DNA from: Opisthorchis felineus
Lineage: Eukaryota > Platyhelminthes > Trematoda > Opisthorchiida > Opisthorchiidae
Length of the DNA stretch: 64,000 nucleotides
NCBI GenBank assembly: GCA_004794785.1
Contig: SJOL01006390.1
Span: 233,340 to 297,339 of the forward strand
Reading direction: 5' to 3'
Every line of letters starts with the position of its first letter. The stretch's first letter is position 1. A model generated the notes under the pieces. It had not been told where the DNA came from and did no database searches. It worked only from the letters and a program-made list of their open reading frames with translations. The translations under genes and the position numbers were made by a program. Below, piece by piece: positions 38,296 to 51,500 of this stretch.

Positions 38296-38880
38296 TAATG
38301 ATAATGATAATATTGTTTATTCCCAACTAGTGACTGGCATACCATCGGGCATGATCACAAGGTTACAGTCAGAATGAAGCACGACTGGGGGATTGCGGTT
38401 ACTGTGGATTTCGCGAAAAAAGGGCAGTGTCATAAACAGTGGGCTTTATCCGATGTAGACTCGGTCACGCCCAAACCGGCACGGGAAGGGAAACACAGTT
38501 ACTAGGACTTAATCTTTTTTGGGAAACATATCAAGCTGAGACAAGATCAGATCATAAAGATTTGAAGGTGGCGGACAAAAACAGAACGAGGGAGGGCAAA
38601 AAAGAGGCATCCTGCCTGACGCACGATAATAAAACTTCAAACTACGAAAAATGAGGAACCAGAACAACGAACCCGGTGAGGTAGCAGGGCTGCCACAACC
38701 TGGCCGGTCAATTTGAACTAAAGTCTGAAACCACCGATGATGCCTTTCCTGCCTTGGACTGTTAGGCGTATGACCTGGGTCACAAAGAGCGTAGGTGGGA
38801 ATGAGGAAACTATCACTAATTTCAACAATACTCACAGAAAATTGAAAATAAAGCATCTCTTGTCGAAAGCCTGTGTCGCT
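38296..38880 (-). mobile_element. jockey/CR1-like LINE 3' UTR with tail
   Basis: AAT/GAT-like tail at 38296-38316, the terminal box at 38320-38390, and UTR sequence to about 38880 matching the reverse complement of 35580-35900 (ASGRMPL and PPSFCF strings in the minus translation). Confidence 0.75.
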
Positions 38881-41169
38881 GGTTTAAGCTTGCCTTGGTT
38901 GTAGCACGTACCCCAGAAAATCATGATACATATCCAAAACATCGAGTGTGGCGGTGTAAAAACGCAATCTCACGTGTGTGATAACAAGGGACCACAAGTT
39001 GTATGCGGCATGCCTAACTCAACGCAATTCATTTTGCAAAGCTTCCATCATTTCTCATATGTTGCAACTGCGCCGCGCTGAGGTCAGCCGTCGTCTCAAC
39101 GTGCAACACGTCCGTGCAATTCACGTTGTACTCCAATCGCTTGTCCCTGCGTGCTCTGAAATACTTATTCCTCCAGACTCACCCCACTTCCAGGATGAGC
39201 TGGCACTTCGTTCTGCGTAGCACGTAAATCCAGAAAGACGTCCCTAGCCTCAGTTGGTCCTACTGTTTACTGCAGCTTACAACCGGTAACTTATTCTCCT
39301 CTACAGCCCCCTAAAAACTTTCTGAATAAGCGTTTCCGAGGCGCTGCAAAAACTGTCTGCCATGGCTTCCTAAACCACTATATTGCTCTAGCACGCTCAA
39401 ATACGTGATAATCATACTTTCCAGGGTAACTGCCAGTTTACTGCTTGGTAACACGAGGTGGATACAAAGGTAAGTTGGCCTCTATCACAGTTTCTGGAAT
39501 CGTCCGTTCACACGTCTGATCCTCCTACTCTACTTCATGAAAGATCACATGACTAGCTATTAACTTAGTGACACTAAACTTATCCAATGAACGACCCCCA
39601 TACTCGCATATAGCCATGCTGGTCTGCATCGACCTCATACCTCCATTCCCTATTATCCCGAACAGAACGTCCATTATCGTTGTTGAAGTCGGACACTGTT
39701 GTCTTACTACGGTGGTCAGAAATAGTAATCACTCTTAACTTGTCATTCCCTGCCGCAGTTTAATGGCAGAAATGAACCAAACTACACCATCAATTGACCC
39801 AAGATCATCCATGAACCATGCTGGCCTTATTTCGTCGAGATTCCTTGGCCAACTCTCACTATCCTGATAATCCCAACTGACTCATCCAAGATGTTCATGT
39901 ACTTGGCCGCCAACAAACAAAAGTACCACGTCACTTTGTTTGTACCTCGACAGCCACACCCGGTCTGATGGCCGGGCCGTAGTTCAACATATCTCTACTA
40001 TTTTCTGGCCCAGCGTGTTACATGTTTCCAAACTACCTCTTCACCCCACTCAATTTGTGCCAACTCTTCGAAGTTCTAGCCATTTTATTGTACCGATTAC
40101 TCGCACTGCCATAAACCAACAAATTTCTCCATGGCACTATCAAAGAGTCAGTGTATCGGTGAAGATGAAACCTTTCTGTGCACCCGTTGCGGTGTATGCT
40201 GACTACAATAAAAAGATCCAACAAACTTACTAGCTGCAAAGAAGTCCTTGGTTTAGTTTGTCGGGACACCCGCTGCAACATTGAAACACTCTTTCTTACA
40301 TAATTGGCGAGTGGCTGCTCCATTTTAAGTTTGCACAAACAAAGACGTAACTAGCGTTCATGTACTCTTTCAAAATATTTTCAAATCCAGTGAAGGAGAA
40401 TACAGGCAGAGAGGGAAACCTCTGCACGAAATCTCCTGGCTCATTCATGGGGATATCATGCCGATACGTTGCAGCCAAAAAGTGTGAATTCCGCGACATA
40501 AGTAGACCTTCATTACGGTTAACCAAATTACACTAAAATAGCGACTGCCAGGGGAGATCTTAAGGTTTCGATTAACTAATATCGAATGCTGAAAATTTAT
40601 GTGAAAGCATCCTTGTTTCGGGTTACGTTTTTCTGAGAAATGTGAGGTGCGCGTCTTAGGATGGGCGCTGAAGCAAGACGAGTCTGTTAAAATTTGTAGA
40701 CGTTGGGCGACAACACAACGAACAAAGGTAAAACTAAGGCATCTTATAATGTGCCGACAGACGTCAAAGTGCGCTCCATTGTTTATTAAAATCCTCTCTG
40801 TCTGCTTTCAGAAGCGGCGGTGGTAAGGAAGCTAGAACGTGCAGACCTCCTTGAATTCGATCCAGAGGAAAGCAAGAACCCCTCCCAATGACTGACACTC
40901 TGTATGCTTATATGTTTGTACCCCCGCATTCCGCTGCTGTCACCCCTCGACCCCAATTCCCCTGATGCTGGGAGAATGAACTGACAAACTTATGTTCGTT
41001 GGCTTCTCTGTGGACAGTTGGTGAAAGCTAACAAACTGCCAATACATTCATCAACCACATCGCATTCTCCTTTTTAAGCCCCACCTAGCTGCCATCCTCA
41101 AAACACCCACACAGTGAGTTTGGATAACTTTCATACACGCAGACATCTTACAGTCCGGCCTGGCATGTG
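38881..41169. other. no feature recognised
   Basis: No gene or repeat assigned. Confidence 0.4.
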
Positions 41170-41770
41170 AGAAACAACTGCAATTTGACTAAAACGAGGG
41201 GCCAGAAAAACGGATCTAGTGAAGCAGCTATGTTTTAGTGGTCCGGCCCGTCAAGTTGAACTGAGAACCAAAACCATTGCTGAGGCTACGTGGCCTGAAG
41301 TGGGTCACGGAAGACGTGATTGGGGATATTGAGGTGGAGATATTCGCAATAGGGACACATGGCAGCTTTGAATTCCAGAATCTCGGTGTGCAGTGAAATT
41401 GCATAGACTCACCCGTAAGGCTGTTGGAGCGGAGTCGGGTGTGAAAGTTATTTTGGGGAGTGATTTAGTGCCAGCGGAGGGCGAATTGTAAAGAAGCTGT
41501 TTGACGTTGTAAGAGCACAAATTAAAAGTCCATCGAAATGGTTAGTTTCAGCATATTAGAACTAACTGGTCGCAGAGGCGACTGGGGCCAGCTAATAAAG
41601 CCGTTCTTAGTTGAAGGTGAAGTAACTAGTGGGCGAGATGGCACAGTCGGGTGTGAAAGGGAATAGTTGCGGGTATGCAGTCAGACTTGGGGTGACAGCG
41701 CAGTGCCATCAATGCACTCACATACTTCGGCTTCTAGACGGGCCCGCAAAGCACGTCGTCGTTGAGTTGA
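41170..41770 (-). mobile_element. jockey/CR1-like LINE 3' UTR fragment
   Basis: 41220-41300 matches the GGCCGGTCAATTTGAAC-like part of 38690-38780. 41380-41520 matches the reverse complement of 35410-35540. 41690-41760 matches 29920-29990 (GCACTGACATACTTCGGTTTCT region). No tail is present. Confidence 0.65.
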
Positions 41771-44700
41771 CCGGACAGGGAGCGTGCAAATCTGTGAGAA
41801 CCGTAGTTTTGGGTTGGCCGAGGGGAATGATGCAGGAAGACCGAAGCGCATGCAGGATCACATGCAATTTTGCTTCAGTTGGATGTCCATGTGGATGTGA
41901 GGTGGCGAAAAGGCGGGGTGGATGGCGACCATGCTAAACGTTCGGAGAAGCTACTGCCGAAGATCGAAGCTCGAGAAGTGGAGGGCGTCGGATGAGATCA
42001 GTAAGGTCTGGGGGGTATGAGGAAGTATCAGGTAGCATGAAGTCTAATAATAAAAAATAGCTTAGGTTTATTGCAGTTAGGGTGGTGACAACAAGTCGCC
42101 AAATGTGGCATTCGTGTTTGGAAGCCCAGAAATCAGGGTTCGATTATGCTTGCAATTAAAATACTAGCACAGGAGGCATAGAGTGAATCAGTATAAGTAT
42201 GCACCTTTGTGGTGACCAATATTTTTACTCCAGTAGTGATGCCTGAGTCCAGCACTGGTGGCAAACGGGTTGCTCGTGGTTTTGGCACGCAACATCAGTC
42301 AACAAGCAGGCATAAGGTCAAGGCGAGAGACTGTTTGTGTTAAACTGTTTTGGTATACGTGTGGAAATGGCCGATGTGGTAATGAGGAAGAATGATAGCC
42401 GTTTGCCAAGTCGGCACGGGCAAATACAGGGTGAGTTGAACGGGGAGCTGTGGTGGTCTCATCAAATGAACTCCATGTGCAAAGTGGTGGTTTCATAAGC
42501 GACAATAGACACATAAGGACTGATACGCCACAAACAATTCACGAACACAGTTCTTATGAGGATATTCAATTCATACTGAAGGAAGAAACTGATGGAAAAC
42601 TGATATTGAGACAAATACTCCGGAACTGCAGAGCTCGGAGCCGCAAAACATACTGGAGTTGACGCATGCAGGAGAATCTGGTAAACGAAAACAAATATTC
42701 AGGGGATTAGTTTACTCTCCCGGACTAACGCTGAACCGATAAATCGAGTATGCTAGAGAAGTGCGCAAAAGCGAAGTATCAAATTCAACCATTCAACCGC
42801 ATCCAAATCGTTCAGCATAAACACTGCATCAAACGAGACGTGTGGGAGGCAAGACAAACACGAATACAAAATAAGGAAAGACCAATGAAACCAATAGGAA
42901 ACTACCAAAACTAGAGGTCGTCATAACAAGTTGCCTTATTCAAGGAAGAAAGGCAACAACGTAACAAAACCGTAAACGGATCACGAAAACGGACCTGAAA
43001 CCCCCGAAGAAGCCATCCAACAAAACGATGGAATGTATTATATACATATTCAAAGGCAGTGCAATTCGCGAATGGGCCATTGAGCTCACAAGAAAGATAT
43101 ATACTAAGTTGCCAAAAACATGAAAGCATATGGATGCTCTTCCAAACTGTGTGAACGCAGATAAGTAAGGGGTGTTACTCACTCCACTGCTCACTACCGA
43201 TGCCTCCCCAACTTGGGACGAAACGTTTGCATGCTAGTTGCTGGGACTGGCAAACAGATCAACGGACATCTGATCAATTACCGGAAACGAAGTTACTCTC
43301 CATGTACACCCACGGTTGAATGCAGAAGGGCAAATGGTTCCGTGGACCATTTATCAGAGCCTTTGGAACAGTGCGAGAAGATTGTCTGGTGCGGCAAACT
43401 GTCGTATACTTTTATCGCCCCGTTTGCGTCAAAGTGGAGCAAGAATAAAAATAACAGATGTAGAGACTCATCGAAGATCTTTTCCCAATTTTCAGTTACA
43501 GGGACAATTGGGAGTAGGTTGGCGAATTTGCCGTGAATCAAGGAAATATGCAATTTACTCAGAATATCGGGAGAACATCCGTTATATCCATCAGTCCTCA
43601 TCAGGCTTGGCCAACCGCTGTTTTTGTTGCCTTAGTTGTCTCGCGAGCTTGAGCTTCTCCGGTAGCAAGTCACTTGGTACGCCTAAGACTGTCCCCAAGA
43701 GCGGGCAACGCGCCCCACGGTATGAAGAGACTTTGGCCGCATAAGGTCATCTGAAACTCCTGTTCTTCCTGCCTAATAGGGCCAACGGAGAATGCTTAGT
43801 GTTCCCCATTAAGAAGGTTTTCTCTCCCCAAGCAACATATTTTGATTCCCTTAAGATAGAGCTGGGGTTTCCAGTACAAAATTACTATCCAACATCACAA
43901 GATTCGACGGTGTTATCGAAGTTGTGGGGGCTCGAAATGTTGTATTCAATGGAAAGTTTACGAATACACAGCTATTCCCCAACTATAGTGAAGAACCTAG
44001 AGTGCAGGAATGAATGCCGGAAACTTTTTTTTAAAATGCTCAGGAATGGTTCACAAATTCTCGCAAAGACGCATACAGGATGCAGTTGATTAAGCTGGGT
44101 TCTTACCAATCACTGCGATGATTGTGTACTCATCGTCTAGATCATACTTATTCGCCTATCTTTACACATAAATTGCTTAAACCGAACCCTTTCGATTTAC
44201 AAAAGCAAGTAGAAGACATTACCAAAGAAGTGCAAGTACATTCAGTTACATCGTGGGGCTTACATAAAGGCAAGTAGTGCGTATCATGCTGAAGAAAACT
44301 GCACCCATGAGCTGATATCTCCCCTTGACCTAAACAAACGAACTCAGTACGTTTCAAGCAAGCGCATGCACTACATATACCAGTCCTTCCCTTCACACCG
44401 TTCTAAGAATCTGCGGCCAGTCACGAGTGCTGACCTCCTGGGTCTATTAGCCCCCGGCCTCCTTGATTCACATATTTGTCGTATCTATTGTACCTGTTGT
44501 TTTAACTTGTCGATAGGCTACGGAGAACGAATTTGATTATCCTGTTTGTTTTCGTCATGGACGCACATCGTTCAAGACATCAAATATCCATAGATTACTG
44601 GTAAGCATTCTGACAACGATACTTAAGTGGCGTAGCTAGATGCAAAAATAAACGAACTTCTTGTTTCACGGAACAGTACTATCCTGGAAGACCCAGAGGT

Positions 44701-47700
44701 GACAGGGCTGGACATTTTTTCTCGTTTTTCTCTACTTAGAAAGCTAGTGACCTTCTTAAAGACTGTATCGGCTACTAGTCCTCAAACATCGTGCTGATGA
44801 AATCGAACGAGTTGTATGGACGCATGTTGTGTGAATAATACTATAAGTTTAGAAGGTGCTGGAAACATACAAATAGAAAATGAATTCTTTGACTTCCAGG
44901 CAGGTCGTCACCCGCGTAAAAATTCCATGCGACTGTCACTGTTAACACAACCTTTCACTTTTGTGACCTACGAGTTGTTCACGAAAGGCTCAGAAGGATT
45001 TTAGTAAAAAATACAACCTAGCTAGGTTATGTTTATGCATATTTGCACTGCAACGATGTTTGTTCCAGTTGAACTCCGTATTTGCCTAATATTTTTATTA
45101 CGCAATCTTCGGCGGGTTACGCGGTTTCTGTGTGCACACACTGAGCGTTTTCGACACAAATAAGGGAAACCTAAAGCGCCGTCCAGCGGCGATGTACAAT
45201 TTGTTTAAGAGGAATAATCGAGACATTCTGTGTATGACTGATACAATAGCAACGGCCTTATAGTGGAAAAAATAGCAAACAAACCAGAACCTGGTATCAT
45301 GGTTCAATTAACAATCCGTATCGATCGGGAGGTGACAGCTGTCCACTCAAAGCCGCTGAAAATGATGGTTGCGTTGTCAATCCTGTCAACAGATCGACTA
45401 GGTGCCTTCCATAATGCAGGGCATCTTGCCATGACTCGCTATTAAGTTAAATCAAGGGTAATCCGAAGTATCAGGAATGTCAGGAGAACCTGACATCCAG
45501 TGGCAGTCTGAGGGTTGTGGCCCACTTGAGGCTCGTTGGGAGCCTCAGAAAGTTTGAGACGTGGATACCAAATTAGTGACAGTGCTGGCAGCTGCCGCAA
45601 ACTTAACGGAGAACGTCGAAGGACGCGGAAGTCACTGTTGTTTGCTGTCACTTTGGGACACATCTATGGGCGTTATGCCGAAACTTCGTTTCAAAGAAAA
45701 GGACCATCTCCGCGATTACAGACATACGCTGGATTTACGAGGAATTGACACTTTGTGGGTCTGTTAGACAGAAGTTTTGGAAAACGATCCAGGCAAATGG
45801 ACAAACGGCGCATCGCGCGAGACGTCAGAAGATTAGAAATGAAGGTGGTTAGCTAAAAAATCGGGCTTACGAAGCCCATCTTATCCAGGCTTTATAGGGA
45901 CAGCAGCACTGAGTGTTCTCCTATGTCAGCCAAAACTCCTAGAGCAGACAAACTTTTATAATGAATGAGTGAAGTGGGTCAAACCATGTAAGACAGTTTG
46001 TGGCAAGCTAGGCTAAGCCTTCCAGTTTATCATACACCATACTCCTTAAAAATTCCGGGTCGACTGAAGTAAGATGCACAAGTAAGATGTGCAGGCGTCT
46101 GGAACAGTCTAACTACCGCTCTGCTTAGGCAAACGGAGAGCTCGAGTACCTATTAGGTCCAATTCTATAATATTATACCACCTGGCAATCATTCTGACTC
46201 AATTTCTTGCCGGTGTCTTTAGTGAAACAATAAAAAGAGGCTTCCCGTCGGCGAAATAAAAATAAATCATCTTTAATCCGTCCTCAGTAGGTAGAGACAA
46301 ACACAACTCGACCAGGTACCGATTATTTAGCCCAACCTTGATGTATAAATGAGCTGTGTGGGAGAGACGCATCAAGACTAGCGTCTTGAAAACAATAAAT
46401 CCGTACTGTGTTGTAACTAACCAATGTATGTATGCAGCGAATGATGTGACCTGGCTGATATCACCAGGCGTCGATCGATGTGGCCCGAAGGTACCTTCAT
46501 TTGTGGAGCTCATGGCCGCATGTAGGCTAACTTATTGCTAGGGCACCCATACCTGACCAGGACTTTCTTGGCTGCTGCACGTGACGTAACGGTGAATACG
46601 CCCCTAATGGAACCCTTGAGCCCTTTCAGGATCACACTGTATGTCGATTTATTTATGCTTTTCTGGGACCTCACGTTGAACGTGCGGTACACTCATAGCT
46701 GCAGGGGAAGCAGATTAACAATAATTCAGATGGTCACAGTTCAGAGCAATTATGGATGTAGGTAACATCAGGTACATGGTAAGGAAAATAGTCAGCAATA
46801 TCAAGAAACTTCGAACAGTTAAAGAAAAAAATCTCATCATTCCACATAGCTTCTTATGAACTGTGCAAACCCTTTGGCTCACTAATGGTGGCGGCCAATG
46901 AACTACAACAACCAGAATAGCTGAGAATATCCATAAAGATCGTTCCCCATTTGTTTTTAGAAGGCTTTTTACTGTCGTAATTCTTGAGTCTGATGGATAT
47001 TTGGCTTTGCTGCTAACACTAAGAAATGATGTAAGCGATGGGCACATTTATAGTAGAAGAAGGAAGACGTGAGTGGGAAAGAAAAACGGTGCAGAGAAAC
47101 CGTAGCATTCATTCATAGCTCAAGGTTTCCCCAACTAGTTTATTGAAAAGCAACTGGTTACAGCCGATCAGGTTTTTGGACCTAAAGAGGCGTTCAAGAC
47201 TGCTTTGTAATCGCATCCAAACAATTTTGGGCCTCAGTGAAACCTCCTTTATCAAGATGCGTCAACCAAAACGATTTCGAATTAATGGATTGGGTCATAA
47301 CCGCTGTCAACAATGGCCTGTTTTAACCTGCAATATACACGTGAGCTTCATTTTTTGCGAATAAATATACCTACATGTTGCATTGGCCATGGATTTGTAG
47401 CGTTTGTTAGGTCGCCTTGCTCGCTGCTTTGAGCTGGGTGGGTAAACGAAAGCATTAAACTGCTGACGCCTCCTATGCTTCTTTATTGTTGCCTTTTTAC
47501 TCCTGACATGCCTCATTTGACAATCATTCTCATGTAGACCTAAGCTATAAACACTTCAGCTAGGCACCTGTGTAACTAAAACAGTGCATGTCACTGCTCA
47601 CACCTACCGCACCTCGTCCGCCATTCAGGCCACATACTCCTGTTTCTATTGCGGCCTCTGAAATGAGATGTCTTAGACAGACCGGACAACAAGATTGCCT

Positions 47701-47989
47701 TGCACGTACTCTGGATACTCTGTCAGTTGACGTCCACTGAATCTCCGGAACTCGAATATAGGATCCAAGCACACTTATTAGGCTTACGACACCATTTATA
47801 TAGACGCTACAGAATACGGTCTTTGAGTGGTCTTAAATTCGCTAAGGACCAAGCTGATGTTAGTGTATCGCTAGGTTTGCACTTTACAACTTCACTACCC
47901 GACTGAGTATGCATAAACAGTCGACTTTTTGCTGTCCGACTTTCTACTTAAGTGAGGAATGTGCTGGTAAAAATGATGAACACCCCTTT
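41771..47989. other. no feature recognised
   Basis: Frames up to 142 codons (43316-43744) and 104 codons (46199-46513, minus) are present, but I recognise none, and overlapping frames of similar length sit on the other strand, so coding is not supported. Confidence 0.4.
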
Positions 47990-48530
47990 GTTTTTCGTTT
48001 CTACTTGTGCACTAGTGAACTTCAGCTCAGAAGCACTGAAAGACAGCCACCAAGAAATGCCCATTTTTCACCATAATGAGCTGCGAAGTAGTCTTAGTAG
48101 CGGGAGATTTGAATTCAGAAACAGGTCGCCCCAGTTTGTGGGAAGCTCGTCATGGGTTTGCTTTGGGCGCGAAATGGAGTGATAGCGATGGACGTCTTTT
48201 GCAAATTCGTACCGCTCAGTCGCTTCTTGGCAGCACTGAGTTTAGGAAGGTGGCGCCATTATGCTTCTTTGGATCCCGCCAATTCCAAGCAGCCTTTGTG
48301 CCAAACCAACCACATTGCTACTAGCTACTGGTGACGTGGCCCACTTCTTGATTGCCTCTCGTTTTGGAATACATCGGATAACTCAAATTACGCCCGTATT
48401 TTGTGCTGAATAAATTCAGCTTTCCCGGCAACCGCAAGTGAGGAGATCCCCATTTATCAGTAGAGCCACACGTTAAGGGCACAAACCACAGCCCACTATG
48501 CAGTCCATCAGAAGCTACCTTCTCGAAGGA
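47990..48530 (+). pseudogene. RTE-type LINE endonuclease (APE-like) fragment
   Basis: The frame at 48076-48324 reads VVLVAGDLNSETGR, then GAKWSDSDGRLLQIRTAQSLL and GSTEFRK. GDLN with its following G is the catalytic GDFN-type motif of AP-like LINE endonucleases, and SDxxGRLLxxC..xxLxxxxTxF is the next block. A shift near 48300 leads to TNHIATSYW and LLDCLSFWNT, matching the IDHIAISxRWRGSxxDCRSFW block before the catalytic SDH, which is lost (SDNSNYA). No RT was found next to it. Confidence 0.72.
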
Positions 48531-51500
48531 CATTGATCGGAGCTAAGATGAAATAACCATGGCCATGCATGATGCCTGGATCTCTGCTTGTGGTATTTCC
48601 AGATGCTTACGTGGTAGCTGATGGACCCCAGAACGGTCAGTATCACTTCTTGATGTAAGGCTCTCTATCCCTTATGGTACGGAGTACAGTTAGTCCATAT
48701 GGTTGATTAAACAACAGCCCAAGGGTAGCCAGTAAGTGAATAGGAAGGGGCTTGGTGGAACAAGAAATTTTAATAGGTGGAGGAGACCGATACGGGAATG
48801 AAAGGAACATGTTCCAGCCGGTCTGAAAAACAGGACCTTATGTTTTGTCTACCTAAGAAGTTTTGCTTTCTCTTCCAAGAAATTTTCGTCAAAAGCCTTG
48901 CGGTTAACGGACCATGACGTGGCAGCACAAAGTTAGAACGGCTTCTGTCAAATTGAGTGTTGTTGGGTCCTATAGCTTTTTTGGCTGCGGTCCACGTTAT
49001 CCTGCCTGTAGGTTATTAGAAACCATGCAGGGAACGGCAGGCAAATAATCTTACTGGCACATGTGCTGTAGTTCTCATGTATGGAATACTTAGCTGAAAT
49101 TCACCTGTCGTTGCATGCTAGGCTTGTGTTGGGTGAGGTTTGCAAAGGACGCCGGGTTAGTCCTGCTTAGGCGCCCTACTCTAAGACAATGCTCAGATTT
49201 TTTTATTTCAGTGCTGTATACATGTATACTCACCTTATTTTTTATCGTCTTCCTTAAGGCCACAAGGCTTCTTCATGCAAAGTCCCCACCCTTCCCATTT
49301 CCATCAGCTTTTTATCAAGACTTTCCTCCCTCAAGGTTGTATGGCATTTAGTCAAAAATACGTATTACTGGTTATTGCTGTCAGCGATGGTACTGTTGAG
49401 CAGTGTTGATATTATGCTTTACAATACAATTATGTAAGTAAGTAAGCAGGTAAAGCAAAGCAACTAAGTATACATCTAAGAATAACAACTGAAGTGTCAG
49501 CACCTCACCGCATTTGATTTTCTGACTTTCCGAATTAGGAGAAAAGGCCTTAGTGTTCTAAGTTCTTCAAACAAAGAACTGCCGAACACTGGGCCACTTC
49601 CTAAACCCAAAATGCAAAACGATAGTAGATCAAACTCCAGCCTAACTTTACAATGAAGCACATATTGAAAAACTAATCTCCGAAACGTTTCATAAATTCA
49701 TAAATTTTTCTATCAACTTTGTTATAAACACATCGCTGTGTTAAATATTCTAAGAAGCCTTTTATTGAAACAGTAATGATTACCAGGGACCTCCGAAAAT
49801 ATGCAGGATAGAGTTAGCGAGATTTCTAATCAAGGTTGGGAACAAAATAACAAGGAGGACACTAAAGCGACTCTAGATTCTGCCTCGAGTTAACGCGCAG
49901 CCGAAATGTTTACAATTACCAGGTGGATATTGACATCAAAAGGCAATTCGTGTAAAAATATTAATGCGGTGCTAAATAAAAAGTAAATGAAAATAAGAAA
50001 AAGCGTCCACCGTGACTTCACTAACAAACTGGCGAGAATAGAAGAACTCATAGCGTAGATAAACACAGGACAAATAAGCAGCCTGATAATGAAAGCAAAA
50101 CACCGGTTGATCTAGACGAGGCGTCCGTTCTGGTCAAAAGGTTTGTGTGAGGGTCTTTTCAGTGTCAAAAAGAAATGATTAATAGACACATGAAACAGCA
50201 CTCCGCTTAAGAATGCAATGACAGCCACACACAACAAGGACCCTCCGTTGAAACACAGATTTTATAACGACCGCAAGATTTATCACCTGTCTTAGTGTTC
50301 ATTCCCGAATTTCTTTTTGGCAGTTGACCAAGTTCACAACCTCTCCTCAGTCCCGTTCACTTAAGCTGAGATAGAGATATTATATCTTGACCTGAACACA
50401 CGCAAGACTCTAGAATAATCCGGAAACTCAAAGGTCTGAGAGTGGTAGCTTTTGTTTGGTCCTCCTGTAACACAAGCTGGCTACAGGCAAAACTCATGAG
50501 CTCAGGGATATCTGTGGACATCTATCCGTTGGAGATGCTACCGTGTGCTTACGGAAGAAGACAAGTAACTAAAAATTTGCGGACTCTCAAGTCGGATACA
50601 GCCTTAAAGACAGATACAGAGTAGTAAAGTGAAAAATGAATGTGATTCTTGAGGATGAGCGGAATTTCAACATTGCTATCGGTCCTGTCAGCAACCGCCC
50701 TTATGGAAAAACGAGTTCAGAGAGAACTCCAGCAATGGAGATTTCACAGTCATGTTTTGCGCGGTGGGTTTATTTAGTCAGAGTAAGCTATTCTCGTATC
50801 ATGTCGGGCCCAAGCGAAGTTTCTCTCCTCGAAAATGAAAGTTCTACAGAGTGAATTTTCAAATGGTGAACACATTTTAAGTCTTGCTTGCTGAAGATCA
50901 TCCTCAAAGTGAGCGAAAAAGCCTGCTTCGAGGATACCGAAACTGCATAAGGGGAAGAGGAATAATCTCTTTGTGTGGTTTTTGTACTGCGATAAAAATA
51001 GAAAAAGTATCAGCAAGACAGTTTGTGGTTTATCTGCAGAGGTTTTTGTGATTACAGCAAATGAAGCGGATAAACATTTGACGGAAGCTCATCGTGCCCA
51101 ACAGCAACCTCCTTTTGTGATCGAAAGAGTTGCACAAGTACGTAAACCGACACAACTATGTCTGAGCCAATCCGGCTTGGTTTAACTACGAAGAAGTCTT
51201 ATCTGGTCTTTCTTGAACAACGAAGCTTGCACCATTGTATTTTATTATGTTCGACTTTGGATGTATCGCGGCAGTATCACAACTAAAGACATTTTAGTGT
51301 GAAATCGGAAATTTTAATAAACATTTTCAATTGGTAAGGAGATATGTGGACAAACTGCGTGTGTGGGTCTTTATTTTTTGTGACCGGTGTTATTTACCAC
51401 TAAGATCACCCTAACGAAAATTAGGTCCGCAACAGTGGTGTACCATGCTGTTATCAGTACATGGTAGCCTTGTGGCGCACAACTTAAAAAGACGTTGGAA

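Noticed and set aside
43213..43744. Host exon from overlapping frames of 107 and 142 codons
   Set aside because: Three overlapping frames of similar length on both strands show that the region simply has few stops. No motif or convincing splice pair.
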